A stretch of 64,000 nt of DNA from Cupriavidus basilensis OR16 (lineage in GTDB: Bacteria; Pseudomonadota; Gammaproteobacteria; Burkholderiales; Burkholderiaceae): NCBI RefSeq assembly GCF_000243095.1, contig NZ_AHJE01000023.1, positions 1-64,000 on the forward strand, written 5' to 3'. The stretch's first letter is position 1; the number at the start of each line of letters is the position of its first letter. Positions 1 through 9,196 of this stretch are shown here, piece by piece. Under the pieces are notes generated by a model that saw only the letters and a program-made list of their open reading frames with translations, searched no databases and was not told the origin of the DNA. The translations under genes and the position numbers were made by a program.

Positions 1-1
1 G

Positions 2-64
2 CCGACGTTGTATCGCTGGTTCGATAACCGCAAGCCGGACCCGATGAGGGATGTGCCGGTGTAG
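2..64 (+). CDS. 3' end of an unidentified protein gene (partial)
   Basis: One frame is open from the left edge and stops at a TAG, giving the last 20 residues PTLYRWFDNRKPDPMRDVPV. The fragment is too short to assign to a family. It could be a chance reading frame; its support is that it is followed by a hairpin that fits the end of a transcription unit. Confidence 0.35.
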   Translation, partial: PTLYRWFDNRKPDPMRDVPV

Positions 65-119
65 CGATAGGCAGGTGGTATGGCAACGGGCCGTCGCGGC
101 ATCGCCGCCGCGGCCCGGT

Positions 120-160
120 ATGCAAAGCGCCCCATGCGCTAACGATGGGGCGCTTTGCAT
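120..160. terminator. Perfect 16-bp hairpin, likely terminator
   Basis: ATGCAAAGCGCCCCAT and its exact reverse complement are separated by nine bases. No T-run follows on either strand, so it is not a textbook intrinsic terminator, but its position just after a stop codon suggests an end-of-transcript structure. The rest of the stretch from 161 to 464 shows nothing I can assign. Confidence 0.5.
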
Positions 161-464
161 TCGAGGTCGCGCGCGCGGCCGCTCTCCTTCGCCCGCCATG
201 AACGCAAGGTCACGGATTGAACCGACGGAAGTTCATGGCCCGGAGCAGCCATGGTCGAGTGAGCACAGTAGAATCGATTTCCTGATCGACGACGTCTGAG
301 CCGGCGGCTTGCCGCTGTCTTGCCCGACGCCCGATATGAAGAACTTCCCGGCTGCGGCCATTTCCCATCCATGGAGCGTCCCGAGGCGACGACGGCGATC
401 GCCCGAGCATGGCTATTGGACAGGTTTCGTGACCACATAGGATGATGACTTTGCAGCCAATCGC

Positions 465-1367
465 CTAGACCAGGCAACGTGGAGCCTGGAAATCTATTAC
501 GCCCTTGATCATGTCGCGCATGGCTGTAATCAGCACGCGGGCGTCGTCGCGACGCCATTGCACGGCATAGTGCAGCGGCTCCAGCGCATCGCTGCCGGGC
601 AGGATCTTCAACACGCCGCGCGCCGCAAGCGCCTGGGCCCATTGCTCGGGCATGAACGCAAAGCCAAGCCCTTCAGCGACCATGCCGACCACCGCGCCCC
701 AGCTGTTGCACATGAGCCGCCGGTTCACCATCAGCCCCCGGCACGCCAGCCATTGATCGAGGACTCGCGTACCGCCGGCGCCCACCGGCAAGGTCAGCAG
801 CACATGCTCGCGCATCAATGCCCTGGGATCCTCCGTCCCGGCCTCTTCAAGAAACGACTGACTGCCCACCCACGCGAAATCTACCTGACTGATCCGCTCG
901 GCCGCAAGGCTGCTGCGCGTGGAGGGCCCAGCCAGTACCGCCAGGTCCAGTTCGCCATCGTGCAGACGCTGCTCGAGCACCTGGCCGATATCGAGATAAG
1001 GCTCCAGCAACAAGCCAGGATGGCGGGCCGATACTTCGCGCACCAGCTTCGGCAACCATGTCAGGCCGCTCAGCTCGCCCAGCCCGACGCGGCAACGTCC
1101 CATCAGCCCGTAGCGCTGCCCGGCCGATTGCTCCAGCTCTGCGGCGGCGCGCAGCAGTTCACGAATCTGCGGCAGCATCTGCTCTCCCTGCGCGGTCAGC
1201 TCTGCGCGCCTGCCACTGCGGTCGAACAGCTGCACGCCCAGCGAGGCTTCGAGCTCGGCCACCCGCTTGGACAGTGACGACACCGACAGGTGCACCCGCT
1301 CCGCAGCCACGGAGAAGTTGACGCAGGTGGCGGCCCAGTAAAACGCTTCCAGTTGCTTGAGGGTCAT
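465..1367 (-). CDS. LysR-family transcriptional regulator
   Basis: The 300-residue product has the LysR layout. The first 60 residues form a winged helix-turn-helix (AAERVHLSVSSLSKRVAELE is the recognition region), followed by a two-lobed ligand-binding domain with the usual proline-rich segment near residue 90. I chose the start at MTLKQLEAFYW because LysR proteins normally begin a few residues before this helix; twelve further codons lie upstream in frame. It is divergent from the hydroxyacid oxidase operon at 1497 and shares its promoter region, so it probably controls that operon. The inducer cannot be read from sequence. Confidence 0.9.
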   Translation of the reverse strand: MTLKQLEAFYWAATCVNFSVAAERVHLSVSSLSKRVAELEASLGVQLFDRSGRRAELTAQGEQMLPQIRELLRAAAELEQSAGQRYGLMGRCRVGLGELSGLTWLPKLVREVSARHPGLLLEPYLDIGQVLEQRLHDGELDLAVLAGPSTRSSLAAERISQVDFAWVGSQSFLEEAGTEDPRALMREHVLLTLPVGAGGTRVLDQWLACRGLMVNRRLMCNSWGAVVGMVAEGLGFAFMPEQWAQALAARGVLKILPGSDALEPLHYAVQWRRDDARVLITAMRDMIKGVIDFQAPRCLV

Positions 1368-1402
1368 GAGGTGGTGGCCGGCAGCGGCTGTGAATGTTTC
1401 CA

Positions 1403-1438
1403 AAAAGCGAAATTATATCTTCGTTATTTTTCGCTTTT
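1403..1438. promoter_or_regulatory. Inverted repeat in LysR/oxidase divergent promoter
   Basis: AAAAGCGAAA and its exact complement TTTCGCTTTT are separated by 16 bases in an AT-rich stretch between the two divergent starts (1367 and 1497). A dyad there is the usual form of a LysR operator; assignment to this LysR protein is inference. Confidence 0.5.
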
Positions 1439-1496
1439 CTCGTTGTGTCGAGATTGCTAGATTTGGCGGGAGATCACAGCGTTCTGTCCCCCCACC

Positions 1497-2765
1497 ATGT
1501 CAGTTGCCCCCACCAATGGCGCCCCACAGGCCACAGCCCCCAGCCCGGAAGCCACCCTTGGTGCTTCCGCTGCGCCGCAACAGGCTGCTTCGGCTGTATG
1601 CGATGTCGCGTGGCTGAGAAGGCGGGTGCTGGCGCTGAACGACTTCGAAGCGCTCGCGCATCGCCGCTTGCCCAGACCGCTGTACGCTTACGTGAGCGGG
1701 GCGGTCGAAGACAGCGTCTCACTTGCGCAGAACCGGCGCGCGTTCGAAGAGATCGCGCTGCGGCCGCGCGTGCTGGCCGGTGTAGCCACGCGCGACCTCG
1801 GCATTGAACTGCTTGGGCGGCACTATGCTGCACCGTTCGGCATTGCGCCGATGGGAATCTGCGCGTTGTTCGCCTATCGCGGCGACATTGTGCTGGCACA
1901 GGCTGCCCGGCACGCCGGGGTACCGGCCATCATGAGCGGTTCTTCACTGATCCGGCTGGAAGAGGTCATGGACACAGAGCCGGGCACATGGTTCCAGGCC
2001 TATTTGCCAGGCGACACGGCCCAGATCGACGGACTGTTGTCGCGCGTCCAGTCGGCTCGCGTAGAGACGCTGGTGATCACCGTCGATACGCCGGTGGCCG
2101 GCAATCGCGAGAACAACCTGCGCGCGGGCTTCTCCACGCCGTTTCGGCCAAGCCTCGCACTGGCCTGGCAAGGCGTCACGCACCCGCGCTGGCTGCTTGG
2201 CACCTTCACGCGCACACTGGTGCGACATGGGGTGCCGCATTTCGAGAATGCCTACGCCCATCGCGGCGCGCCAATTCTGTCGCGCAATGTCGAGCGGGAC
2301 TTTTCCGATCGGGCGCATTTCACGTGGGCTCACCTAAAAGCGATCCGGCGTCGCTGGAAGGGCGCGCTCGTGATAAAGGGCATCCTGACCGCCGAAGACG
2401 CGCTGCTGGCACGCCAGCACGGTGTGGACGGCATCATCGTTTCGAACCATGGCGGCAGGCAGCTCGATGGCGCCATCGCGCCAATCCGTGCCCTGCCGGA
2501 AATCGTCGACGCCGTGCCAGACCTGCCCGTGATGCTAGACAGCGGCGTGCGCCGTGGGACCGACGTGATCAAGGCGCTCGCGCTCGGCGCGCGCTGCGTG
2601 TTCGTCGGGCGGCCGTTCGCCTATGCGGCGACGGTGGCGTCCGGCGCTGGTGTGTCGCACGGCATCGCACTGATGCAGTCCGAGATCTCGCGCGACATGG
2701 CCATGCTCGGACTGATCCGCGTGGCGGACATCGACCCGGCCTGCATCCAGCGCCCACGGGCGTGA
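1497..2765 (+). CDS. FMN-dependent alpha-hydroxyacid oxidase/dehydrogenase
   Basis: This 422-residue protein belongs to the L-lactate/mandelate dehydrogenase and glycolate oxidase family, which oxidises S-2-hydroxyacids to 2-oxoacids with FMN. The family signature SNHGGRQLD, carrying the catalytic histidine and the substrate-binding arginine, lies near residue 315. The FMN-binding lysine is in ALVIKGI, and the C-terminal phosphate-binding segment is DSGVRRGTDV. The first 40 residues are low in complexity and unlike the family, so translation may start later than the ATG used here. It opens an operon with an RraA-type aldolase, a hydroxyacid dehydrogenase and two Bug receptors, which suggests use of an imported hydroxy- or oxo-acid. 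The exact substrate is unknown. Confidence 0.88.
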   Translation: MSVAPTNGAPQATAPSPEATLGASAAPQQAASAVCDVAWLRRRVLALNDFEALAHRRLPRPLYAYVSGAVEDSVSLAQNRRAFEEIALRPRVLAGVATRDLGIELLGRHYAAPFGIAPMGICALFAYRGDIVLAQAARHAGVPAIMSGSSLIRLEEVMDTEPGTWFQAYLPGDTAQIDGLLSRVQSARVETLVITVDTPVAGNRENNLRAGFSTPFRPSLALAWQGVTHPRWLLGTFTRTLVRHGVPHFENAYAHRGAPILSRNVERDFSDRAHFTWAHLKAIRRRWKGALVIKGILTAEDALLARQHGVDGIIVSNHGGRQLDGAIAPIRALPEIVDAVPDLPVMLDSGVRRGTDVIKALALGARCVFVGRPFAYAATVASGAGVSHGIALMQSEISRDMAMLGLIRVADIDPACIQRPRA

Positions 2766-2826
2766 GCACCATCCCGCCCCCAAATTCCAACACGCCAACG
2801 CACCGGCCAACACAGGAGACATCCCG

Positions 2827-3504
2827 ATGACCACGCCTCACGGCTTCCGAATCCACGCCCGGCCCGCGCCCACCGTCAGCAACGCGCTCCTCGAGCGTTT
2901 CAAGAGCTTTCCAGTGGCTAATGTCAGCGACGCCATGAGCCGGACCATCGGCACCACGCAGTTGCGCCCTTTTCATCGCCGCGAAGGCCCGCTGGTGGGC
3001 CGCGCCCTGACCGTCCGCACGCGGCCCGGCGACAACCTGATGGTGCACAAGGCCATCGACATCTCGGAGCCTGGCGATGTGATCGTGGTGGACGCCGGCG
3101 GGGCCGGACCCAATGCCATCATCGGCGAGATCATGCTGGCGCTGGCGATGGCGCGCGGCGCGGCGGGCTTTGTCATCGACGGCCTGATCCGCGACAGCGA
3201 CACGATCGGCAAGGAACCGCTCCCAGTCTATGCGCGCGGCGTGTCGCATCGCGGCCCTTACAAGGACGGCCCTGGCGAGTTGCACATCACGGTCTGCATC
3301 GACGGGATGGTTGTGCGCCCGGGTGACCTGGTCGTCGGCGATGGCGACGGCCTGCTGGTGGTGCCCGCCGAGGAAGCCGAATCGATCGCTGCGCGCGTGG
3401 AAGAGGTGCAACGTACCGAGGCGGCCATGCTCGATTCGATCTCGCAAGGCCGCGCCGACCGTGGCTGGGTGGAGCGCTCGCTGCGCGACAAGGGCGTGCT
3501 GTGA
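2827..3504 (+). CDS. RraA-family aldolase/decarboxylase-like protein
   Basis: The 225-residue protein matches the RraA/HMG-aldolase fold, whose catalytic members cleave 4-hydroxy-4-methyl-2-oxoglutarate or decarboxylate oxaloacetate with a divalent metal. The active-site segment IDGLIRDSDTIG near residue 118 carries the conserved Arg-Asp pair, and GGAGPNAIIGEIM near residue 95 is the family glycine loop. A good ribosome site (GGAGACATCCCG) precedes the ATG. Its last four bases overlap the next gene. Sitting between an oxidase and a reductase acting on 2-oxo/hydroxyacids, a metabolic role is more likely than RNase E regulation. Confidence 0.87.
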   Translation: MTTPHGFRIHARPAPTVSNALLERFKSFPVANVSDAMSRTIGTTQLRPFHRREGPLVGRALTVRTRPGDNLMVHKAIDISEPGDVIVVDAGGAGPNAIIGEIMLALAMARGAAGFVIDGLIRDSDTIGKEPLPVYARGVSHRGPYKDGPGELHITVCIDGMVVRPGDLVVGDGDGLLVVPAEEAESIAARVEEVQRTEAAMLDSISQGRADRGWVERSLRDKGVL

Positions 3505-4547
3505 ACGCACCCACACTCCCCACGCGCGCAAACCATTTGGTGGTGCGGTTCGACTATTGGCTGGATCCCTCCTTTGATCGCATCGTCGGCGACGCTCCCG
3601 GCGTGACGCTGCACACCTGCGCGCGCGAAGGCGCCGATGACGCAGCCTGGGCGCAACTGGCCAGGGCGCAGGTCTACCAGATCACGGCGGCCAAGGACGA
3701 AATCCCGCGCCGCTGGTTTGTCAACGCGGACCTACTGTCGCGCTGCCCGTCTTTGCTGGCGGTGTCGTCCAGCGGCTCAGGCTGCGACACCATCGACATC
3801 GACGCCTGCACCGCCGCCGGCGTGGCGGTGATGAACCAGGCCGGCGGCAACGCCGACTCGGTGGCCGAGATGGCGCTGGGCCTGATGCTGGCCGTGCTGC
3901 GCCGCATTCCCGAGTCCGACAGGCGCATGCGCACGAACACCACGGCGAGCCGCGAGGACCTGATGGGTCAGGAGCTCCGCGGCCGCACGCTCGGACTCGT
4001 GGGTGTGGGGCACGCCGGACGCCGGACGGCGGCCTTGGGCCGGGCTTTCGGCATGCGTGTCATCGGCTGCGATCCAGCATTCGATACGGCAGAAATGGCC
4101 GCACGCGGCGCGCAACGGGTGTCGTTCGACGAACTGCTGCGCACCGCCGACGTGGTATCGCTGCACTGCCCGCGCGATGCCACCACGCTGGGCATGATGG
4201 ACGCCGCAGCGTTTGCCGCGATGCGGCCCGGCTGCATTTTCATCAGCACGGCCCGCGGGGGCATCCACGACGAGCACGCGCTGTACGCGGCGCTGGCAAA
4301 CGGCCATCTTGCCGGGGCAGGGCTCGACGTGTGGGACCAGGAGCCGCCGCCGCACGACCATCCGCTGCTTGCCCTGGAGAACGTGGTCGCTACGTTCCAC
4401 ACGGCAGGCGTCACGCATGAGGCCCGCCGCAGGAACGCCACGCTGGCCGCCACGCAAATCGTCGAGCTGCTGGCGACTGGCGCCCGGCCCGAGCGCCTGG
4501 TGAACCCCGAGGTGTGGCCGCGCGTGCGCCAGCGTGCGATGGGCTAG
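3501..4547 (+). CDS. D-isomer-specific 2-hydroxyacid dehydrogenase
   Basis: This 348-residue NAD(P)-dependent enzyme interconverts 2-oxoacids and D-2-hydroxyacids. The Rossmann motif GLVGVGHAGRRTAALG lies near residue 165. The catalytic Arg is in ISTARGGIHDE, the Glu in WDQEPPP, and the His in ATFHTAGVTHEA, so all three active-site positions are present. It starts at a GTG that overlaps the preceding stop (GTGA), which implies translational coupling. It most resembles hydroxypyruvate/phosphoglycerate-type reductases. The product of the RraA-like enzyme upstream may be its substrate, which is inference. Confidence 0.9.
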   Translation: MNAPTLPTRANHLVVRFDYWLDPSFDRIVGDAPGVTLHTCAREGADDAAWAQLARAQVYQITAAKDEIPRRWFVNADLLSRCPSLLAVSSSGSGCDTIDIDACTAAGVAVMNQAGGNADSVAEMALGLMLAVLRRIPESDRRMRTNTTASREDLMGQELRGRTLGLVGVGHAGRRTAALGRAFGMRVIGCDPAFDTAEMAARGAQRVSFDELLRTADVVSLHCPRDATTLGMMDAAAFAAMRPGCIFISTARGGIHDEHALYAALANGHLAGAGLDVWDQEPPPHDHPLLALENVVATFHTAGVTHEARRRNATLAATQIVELLATGARPERLVNPEVWPRVRQRAMG

Positions 4548-4552
4548 GCTAG

Positions 4553-4566
4553 GCGTCGGCCGACGC
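4553..4566 (+). terminator. Short GC palindrome after the dehydrogenase gene
   Basis: GCGTCGGCCGACGC is a perfect 14-base palindrome six bases after the stop codon, followed by AACGTTTT. It is a weak candidate for a terminator or mRNA-end structure within the operon; the Bug gene 55 bases further on has its own ribosome site. Confidence 0.3.
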
Positions 4567-4620
4567 AACGTTTTAACCAATAATACGTCGCCCCATCGAG
4601 GGCTGGCGAGGAGACACAAC

Positions 4621-5637
4621 ATGCATCGCACTCCCGAGCTTCGGCGTCGGCGCTTTCCCCCGCGCCTGGCTGCCCCATTCGCTCTCGCTCTCGCTTTTGG
4701 CACGATTGGCGCCACCACTCCCGGTGCAGCCCATGCCGAGGCGCCCTATCCGAGCCGCCCGATCGAAATGCTCGTGGCCTACGCGCCCGGCGGCGGCACT
4801 GACCTGGTCGCACGACTGCTGGCCCGGCACCTGGAAAAGCAGCTCGGCGCCACCATCGTGGTCCAGAACAAGCCAGGCGCCGGCGGTGCCATCGGCTTTG
4901 CGGAACTGGCGCGCGCCACGCCCGATGGCTACACGATCGGCTTCATCAACACGCCGAACCTCCTGACGATTCCGCTCGAACGTAAGACCACGTTCACATG
5001 GAAGAGCTATGACCTGATCGGCAACCTCGTGGACGATCCGGGCGGCTTCACCGTGAACAACAGCAATGCGATTGATTCGTTGGCGTCGCTGGTGACGTAC
5101 GCTAAGGCAAATCCGGGCCATGTGACCGTGGGCACCACCGGGGTGGGTTCGGACGACCACCTTGCGATGCTGCTGTTCGAGAAGGCGTCGGGCGTGAAGC
5201 TGACCCATGTGGGCTACAAGGGCGCCGGAGAAGTCCGCGCGGCCCTGGCCAGCCAGCAGATCACGATCGGCGCCATCAACGTGGGCGAGGCGCTGGCGTT
5301 CCAGAAGGGCGGCACGCCGATCAGGTTCCTGGGACAGATGGGCATGACACGTGCCGTGCTTGCGCCAAACGTCCCCACGTTCCGCGAGCAGGGCTTCGGC
5401 ATCGAGTTGGCCTCACTGCGCGGCTTGGCCGCACCGAAAGGCTTGCCGGAGCCGGTGCGCAAGAAGCTCGTCGACGCCATGGCACGCGTGGCCGCCGATT
5501 CGCAGTTCCGCCAGCAGGCCGACGCCATGTATGCCCCGCTGCGCTATCTGGCGCCCGCCGCGTATGCCTCCGAACTCGAACGCGGCGATGCAGGCTTCCG
5601 CCAGCTCTGGAAGGAGATGCCATGGCAGGAAAAGTAA
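4621..5637 (+). CDS. Bug/TctC-family periplasmic solute receptor
   Basis: The 338-residue protein has a signal peptide (basic start, hydrophobic core, cleavage near AHAEAPYPSRP) and the features of Bug receptors of tripartite tricarboxylate transporters: an N-terminal YAPGGGTDLVARLLA strand-loop, QNKPGAGGAIG, and the C-terminal TVPTFREQGF-type segment. Bug proteins bind carboxylates and small metabolites in the periplasm. The ATG at 4621 follows GAGGAGACACAAC and directly precedes the signal peptide, so it is preferred to the earlier in-frame start at 4534. No membrane partners (TctA/TctB) occur in the window. Its 3' end overlaps the next Bug gene by 16 bases. Confidence 0.92.
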   Translation: MHRTPELRRRRFPPRLAAPFALALAFGTIGATTPGAAHAEAPYPSRPIEMLVAYAPGGGTDLVARLLARHLEKQLGATIVVQNKPGAGGAIGFAELARATPDGYTIGFINTPNLLTIPLERKTTFTWKSYDLIGNLVDDPGGFTVNNSNAIDSLASLVTYAKANPGHVTVGTTGVGSDDHLAMLLFEKASGVKLTHVGYKGAGEVRAALASQQITIGAINVGEALAFQKGGTPIRFLGQMGMTRAVLAPNVPTFREQGFGIELASLRGLAAPKGLPEPVRKKLVDAMARVAADSQFRQQADAMYAPLRYLAPAAYASELERGDAGFRQLWKEMPWQEK

Positions 5638-6599
5638 GCCGGCTGGCGGCGCTGGCAATTGGCGCCGCCCTGGTCTCATCCGCGTTGGCATCCGCGCAGG
5701 CGCCGCTGCCGCCGGGGCCGGTCACGATGATCGTCGGCTGGCCCGCAGGCGGCCCGTCCGACGCCGTGGCGCGACTGGCGGCGGCGCACATGTCGAAGGC
5801 GCTGGGACAGACGATCTTGATCGACAACCGCGCCGGTGCGGGCGGCAATATCGGCACCGACGTAGCTGCTCGCACGCGCCCCGACGGCAGCACCATCATG
5901 CTGGCCACCGTGGCTTCGCATGGCCTGAACGCCGCACTTTACAGCCGGTTGAACCACGACCCGATCAAGGACTTCGCGCCGATCGGGCTGATCACCACGT
6001 CACCTGGCGTGCTGCTGGTGCCGCGCGACTCGCCGCTGCACTCGGTACGCGACCTGATCGGCAAGGCACGCGCCCAGCCCGGCCAGTTGAACTACGGCTC
6101 CGGCGGCGTCGGATCGAGCCAGCACCTGGCGGGCGCAGTCTTCAAAAAACTCGCCGGCGTGGACATCGCGCACATCCCCTTCAAGGGCACGGCGCCCGCC
6201 ATGACGGACCTGATGGCCGGCCGCGTCGACTTCATCATCACCACGGGCGCGCTGCCCTTCATCCGCTCCGGCAAGGTCCGTGCGCTAGCCGTGGGCGCGC
6301 ACCAGCGCCTGCCCGCGCTGCCCGATGTACCTACCTTCGACGAAGCCGGACTGAAGGGCTTCTACACCGATTCCTGGTACGGACTGGTTGCGCCGGCCGG
6401 CACACCCCGCCCCGCGCTAGAGCGGCTCAATGAATCGTTGACGCAGGCGCTGCGCGACCCCGCCCTGCAGCGGCAGTTCGCCGAACAGGGTTCGTTGCCG
6501 GTTAAGCCGATGGGCGTGGACGAGTTCTGGACTTTTGTGAAGAAACAGATGCCGACAGCAGCGGAACAGGTCCGGATCTCGGGGGCGAAGGCGGACTAG
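5622..6599 (+). CDS. Second Bug/TctC-family receptor, overlapping the first
   Basis: This 325-residue receptor has a short signal peptide (ending near ALASAQAP), then VGWPAGGPSDAVARL, DNRAGAGGNIGTD and HIPFKGTAPAMTDLMAG, all hallmarks of the Bug family. It begins inside the end of the upstream Bug gene with a strong ribosome site (AAGGAGATGCC). The two receptors differ clearly in sequence, so they probably recognise different ligands of one pathway rather than being recent duplicates. It is the last gene of the operon begun at 1497; the next gene runs convergently. Confidence 0.92.
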   Translation: MAGKVSRLAALAIGAALVSSALASAQAPLPPGPVTMIVGWPAGGPSDAVARLAAAHMSKALGQTILIDNRAGAGGNIGTDVAARTRPDGSTIMLATVASHGLNAALYSRLNHDPIKDFAPIGLITTSPGVLLVPRDSPLHSVRDLIGKARAQPGQLNYGSGGVGSSQHLAGAVFKKLAGVDIAHIPFKGTAPAMTDLMAGRVDFIITTGALPFIRSGKVRALAVGAHQRLPALPDVPTFDEAGLKGFYTDSWYGLVAPAGTPRPALERLNESLTQALRDPALQRQFAEQGSLPVKPMGVDEFWTFVKKQMPTAAEQVRISGAKAD

Positions 6600-6758
6600 G
6601 GCAGCGATGCGCAGCCTTGCCCCTTCCGTGCCACGCCAATCCATGCGTGCGCGATCGACGGCTAATGACAAGCATCAGGATGCTCGCCCTGGCGGGCCAC
6701 CGGATGCCGCTGGATTCGGCTGCCTATCCGGGCATCGGTGCGGGATGCACGGCGTGGC

Positions 6759-7565
6759 TCAGGCCGCCATCGCGCGGCGCTCGTCTTCGGTCAGCTCGGG
6801 GCCATCCAGCGTGACGCATGAATGATCGTTGCGGAATTTCTCGATGATGGGCTTGAGCTCCTCTTTCACATGCGCTTCGCTGTAGCCGTTGAACAGGTGG
6901 CCGAGCAGGCCGCGGCGCAGGTCGCTGGTGCCCATGAACCAGTCAGCGATGGGGACGGTGAGGTTCATGTTGTACTTCATCATGATGCCCATGTTGTGAT
7001 GCGCGGTGTGATGGCGGCGAATGGTGTTGACGAAGGGCATGTTGCGCACGAACCAGTTATCGTGCACGTGGCAGCAATAGTGGAAGGTCTCGTAGACCAG
7101 GTACTGCGCCACCATGGTCAGGAACACCACGTAGGCGGCGTTGGCGTTGAACATCTGCAAGGTGAGATAGGAGAGCGCGCCGCCTGCGACGCCTAGTGTC
7201 GCCAGCACGCGCCACGGGAAGAAGACAATGCGGAATTCGCGGGTGGTATCGATGGTGGCTTCATTGTCGGTGAAGTACTGGTGGTGCTGGCGGGTGTGGC
7301 GTTCGTAGATGGCGCGCAACGCAAACACGTCGATCTTCCGGTGCATGACATACCGGTGCATGAACCATTCCACGAAATTGCCGGCGAGGAACACTGGCAG
7401 CGCCAGCAGCCATTCCCAGCGTGCGTTCGACATATGCGTGAGGCAGTAAGCAATGGCGAAGCTGCCGACGCCGTACATGACGGCGATGTGGAGCAGCCCG
7501 TTATAGAGGGGGCTGATGTCGGCTCTGTATTGTTCGCGGAACTTGCGCTGGCGTTCGGTCATCAT
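6759..7565 (-). CDS. Fatty acid hydroxylase/sterol desaturase-like membrane enzyme
   Basis: The 268-residue integral membrane protein has the clustered histidine boxes of the di-iron fatty acid hydroxylase superfamily: HRYVMH, ERHTRQHHQ, and RRHHTAHH, with several hydrophobic segments between them. Members hydroxylate or desaturate lipid chains or terpenoids at the cytoplasmic membrane. The gene stands alone between a convergent Bug gene and the MFS gene. A perfect ACTAATATATTAGT palindrome lies 37 bases upstream of its ATG, shared with three other promoters in the window, so it probably belongs to that regulon. The lipid substrate is unknown. Confidence 0.8.
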   Translation of the reverse strand: MMTERQRKFREQYRADISPLYNGLLHIAVMYGVGSFAIAYCLTHMSNARWEWLLALPVFLAGNFVEWFMHRYVMHRKIDVFALRAIYERHTRQHHQYFTDNEATIDTTREFRIVFFPWRVLATLGVAGGALSYLTLQMFNANAAYVVFLTMVAQYLVYETFHYCCHVHDNWFVRNMPFVNTIRRHHTAHHNMGIMMKYNMNLTVPIADWFMGTSDLRRGLLGHLFNGYSEAHVKEELKPIIEKFRNDHSCVTLDGPELTEDERRAMAA

Positions 7566-7601
7566 GGCGGGTCTCCTGTCTATTTGATGATCTGATACAT
7601 A

Positions 7602-7615
7602 ACTAATATATTAGT
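7602..7615. promoter_or_regulatory. Operator palindrome, copy 1 (hydroxylase-like gene)
   Basis: ACTAATATATTAGT is a perfect 14-base palindrome 37 bases upstream of the gene starting at 7565. The same sequence occurs at 9197 and 53337, with one mismatch at 11302. In this GC-rich DNA an AT-rich palindrome always in front of a gene points to a repressor site, probably for a GntR/FCD regulator. Confidence 0.78.
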
Positions 7616-7680
7616 AGGATATATCAACATGTCAACCGTGCCGCGGTGGTTTTTTGTCTCCCGAGCCAGTCCTCCGCCCA

Positions 7681-7715
7681 AAAGCAAAAACGGCCCTCGC
7701 ATCGCGAGAGCCGTG
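7681..7715 (-). terminator. Intrinsic terminator of the MFS gene
   Basis: Read on the minus strand, an 11-bp stem (ACGGCTCTCGC with its complement, one G-T pair, three-base loop) is followed by TTTTTGCTTTT. It lies about 40 bases past the stop of the MFS transporter gene. This is the clearest intrinsic terminator in the window. Confidence 0.85.
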
Positions 7716-7754
7716 CAGGGGAAAGACAGCCTGCGCAGGACAGCGGTCCCGGTC

Positions 7755-9152
7755 TCAGTGCGAGACTTCTTCCAGCGCGCGTCCCTTGGTTTCCACCCCA
7801 AGCAGCAGCACCGCCAGCGCGGCAACGACGAACGACAGCGCACCTAGCGTGAAGATGCCGCCCTGGCCCGTGACGGGCAGCAAGACGCCGACCAGGTAAG
7901 GGCCGGCCAGCGAGCCGATGCGGCCGATGGAAGAGGCGAAGCCGGAGCCGGTGGCGCGCGACCGCGTGGGGTAGAGCTCCGGCGTGTAGGCGTAGAGCAC
8001 CGACCACATGCCGAACAGGAAGAACTGCATGCACAGGCCGGCGGCGATCAGTTGCTCCACCGGCAGGCGCAATACCGCGGCCTGGCCGTACAGGTACGCC
8101 GCCGCGGCGCTGCCCAGCAGCATCAGCGCGCAGGTGGGCTTGCGGCCCCATCTCTCCAGCAGCCACGCGGAGAAGATGAAGCCGGGAATGCCGGCCAACG
8201 AGATATAGACCGTGTACAGCACGGACTTGGTGACCGCATAGCCGGCCTGCTGCAGCAGGGCACCCAACCAGGTGGTGAGCCCGTAATAGCCGAGCAGGGC
8301 GAAGAACCAGACCAACCACAACATTACGGTGCGCCTGGCATAGGGGCCGCGCCACAGTTCGGTGAACAGCGCCTTGCGGTCGCGCCGGGGCGCGGGCGCG
8401 TAGGTGTCGGCCACCGGTGGGAGCGCGGCACCCCAGGCACGCTGCACCTTGGCTTCGATGCCCGCCATGGTGCTGTCGGCCTCGCGTTCGCGGCCTACGT
8501 CTTCGAGCCAGCGGGCGTCTTCGAGCCAGCGGGGAGACTCCGGCACGCGCCGGCGTACCACGAAGACAAAGGCGGCGGGCACCGACAGGGCGATAAAGAT
8601 GCCGCGCCAGCCGATCACCGGCAGCAGGAGGTAGGTCAGCACACCGGCGGCGATAAAGCCGATCGGCCAGAAGCCCTCAAGGATGGCCACATACTTGCCG
8701 CGGCTTTTGGCGGGGACAATCTCGGACACCATCGACAGCCCGATCGGGAACTCCATGCCCATGCCGAAACCCAGCAACACGCGAAAGAGCATCAGGCTGG
8801 TGACGTTGTCCGCCAGGCCGCACAGCAGGCTGCCAACGCCCCAGAACACCATGCTGACCTGGAACACCGGCTTGCGCCCGAAGCGGTCGGCCAGCAGGCC
8901 GGCAATGGCAGCGCCGAGGAACATGCCGAGAAAGCTGGAGCTGGCCAGCAGGCCGGTCTGCGTGGCCGTGAGGGCAAACTCCGCCTTGATGGAGCCAAGC
9001 ACGAAGGTCATCATGCCCAGGTCCATCGAGTCGAAGAACCAGGCCGTGGCAATGATGCCGAACAGCGAGCGCTGGTAGTTCGTCATCGGTAACCGCTCTA
9101 GCCGGGCGGCGATTCCCGGCCTCAACTTCAGTTCGCCCGCCGACATATCCAT
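7755..9152 (-). CDS. MFS transporter, aromatic/organic acid type
   Basis: The 465-residue protein has 12 predicted membrane segments and the MFS loop motif GLLADRFGRKP near residue 85, with a second related loop (LLERWGRKP) in the other half. It resembles proton symporters for aromatic and dicarboxylic acids. A central cytoplasmic loop carries RWLEDA RWLEDV, encoded by an 18-bp in-frame tandem duplication, so the protein is six residues longer than its ancestor. The operator palindrome lies 45 bases upstream, linking it to the hydroxylase-like gene downstream and the hydrolase/dehydrogenase pair upstream. Confidence 0.9.
   Translation of the reverse strand: MDMSAGELKLRPGIAARLERLPMTNYQRSLFGIIATAWFFDSMDLGMMTFVLGSIKAEFALTATQTGLLASSSFLGMFLGAAIAGLLADRFGRKPVFQVSMVFWGVGSLLCGLADNVTSLMLFRVLLGFGMGMEFPIGLSMVSEIVPAKSRGKYVAILEGFWPIGFIAAGVLTYLLLPVIGWRGIFIALSVPAAFVFVVRRRVPESPRWLEDARWLEDVGREREADSTMAGIEAKVQRAWGAALPPVADTYAPAPRRDRKALFTELWRGPYARRTVMLWLVWFFALLGYYGLTTWLGALLQQAGYAVTKSVLYTVYISLAGIPGFIFSAWLLERWGRKPTCALMLLGSAAAAYLYGQAAVLRLPVEQLIAAGLCMQFFLFGMWSVLYAYTPELYPTRSRATGSGFASSIGRIGSLAGPYLVGVLLPVTGQGGIFTLGALSFVVAALAVLLLGVETKGRALEEVSH
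8499..8534. repeat. 18-bp tandem duplication inside the MFS gene
   Basis: Two 18-base units (17 of 18 identical) lie head to tail. Because 18 is a multiple of three the frame survives and the protein gains six residues in its central cytoplasmic loop. Confidence 0.9.
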
Positions 9153-9196
9153 CTTTGTCTCCTTTGGGTATGACGGCTTCCTGGTGTGCCGCCTTT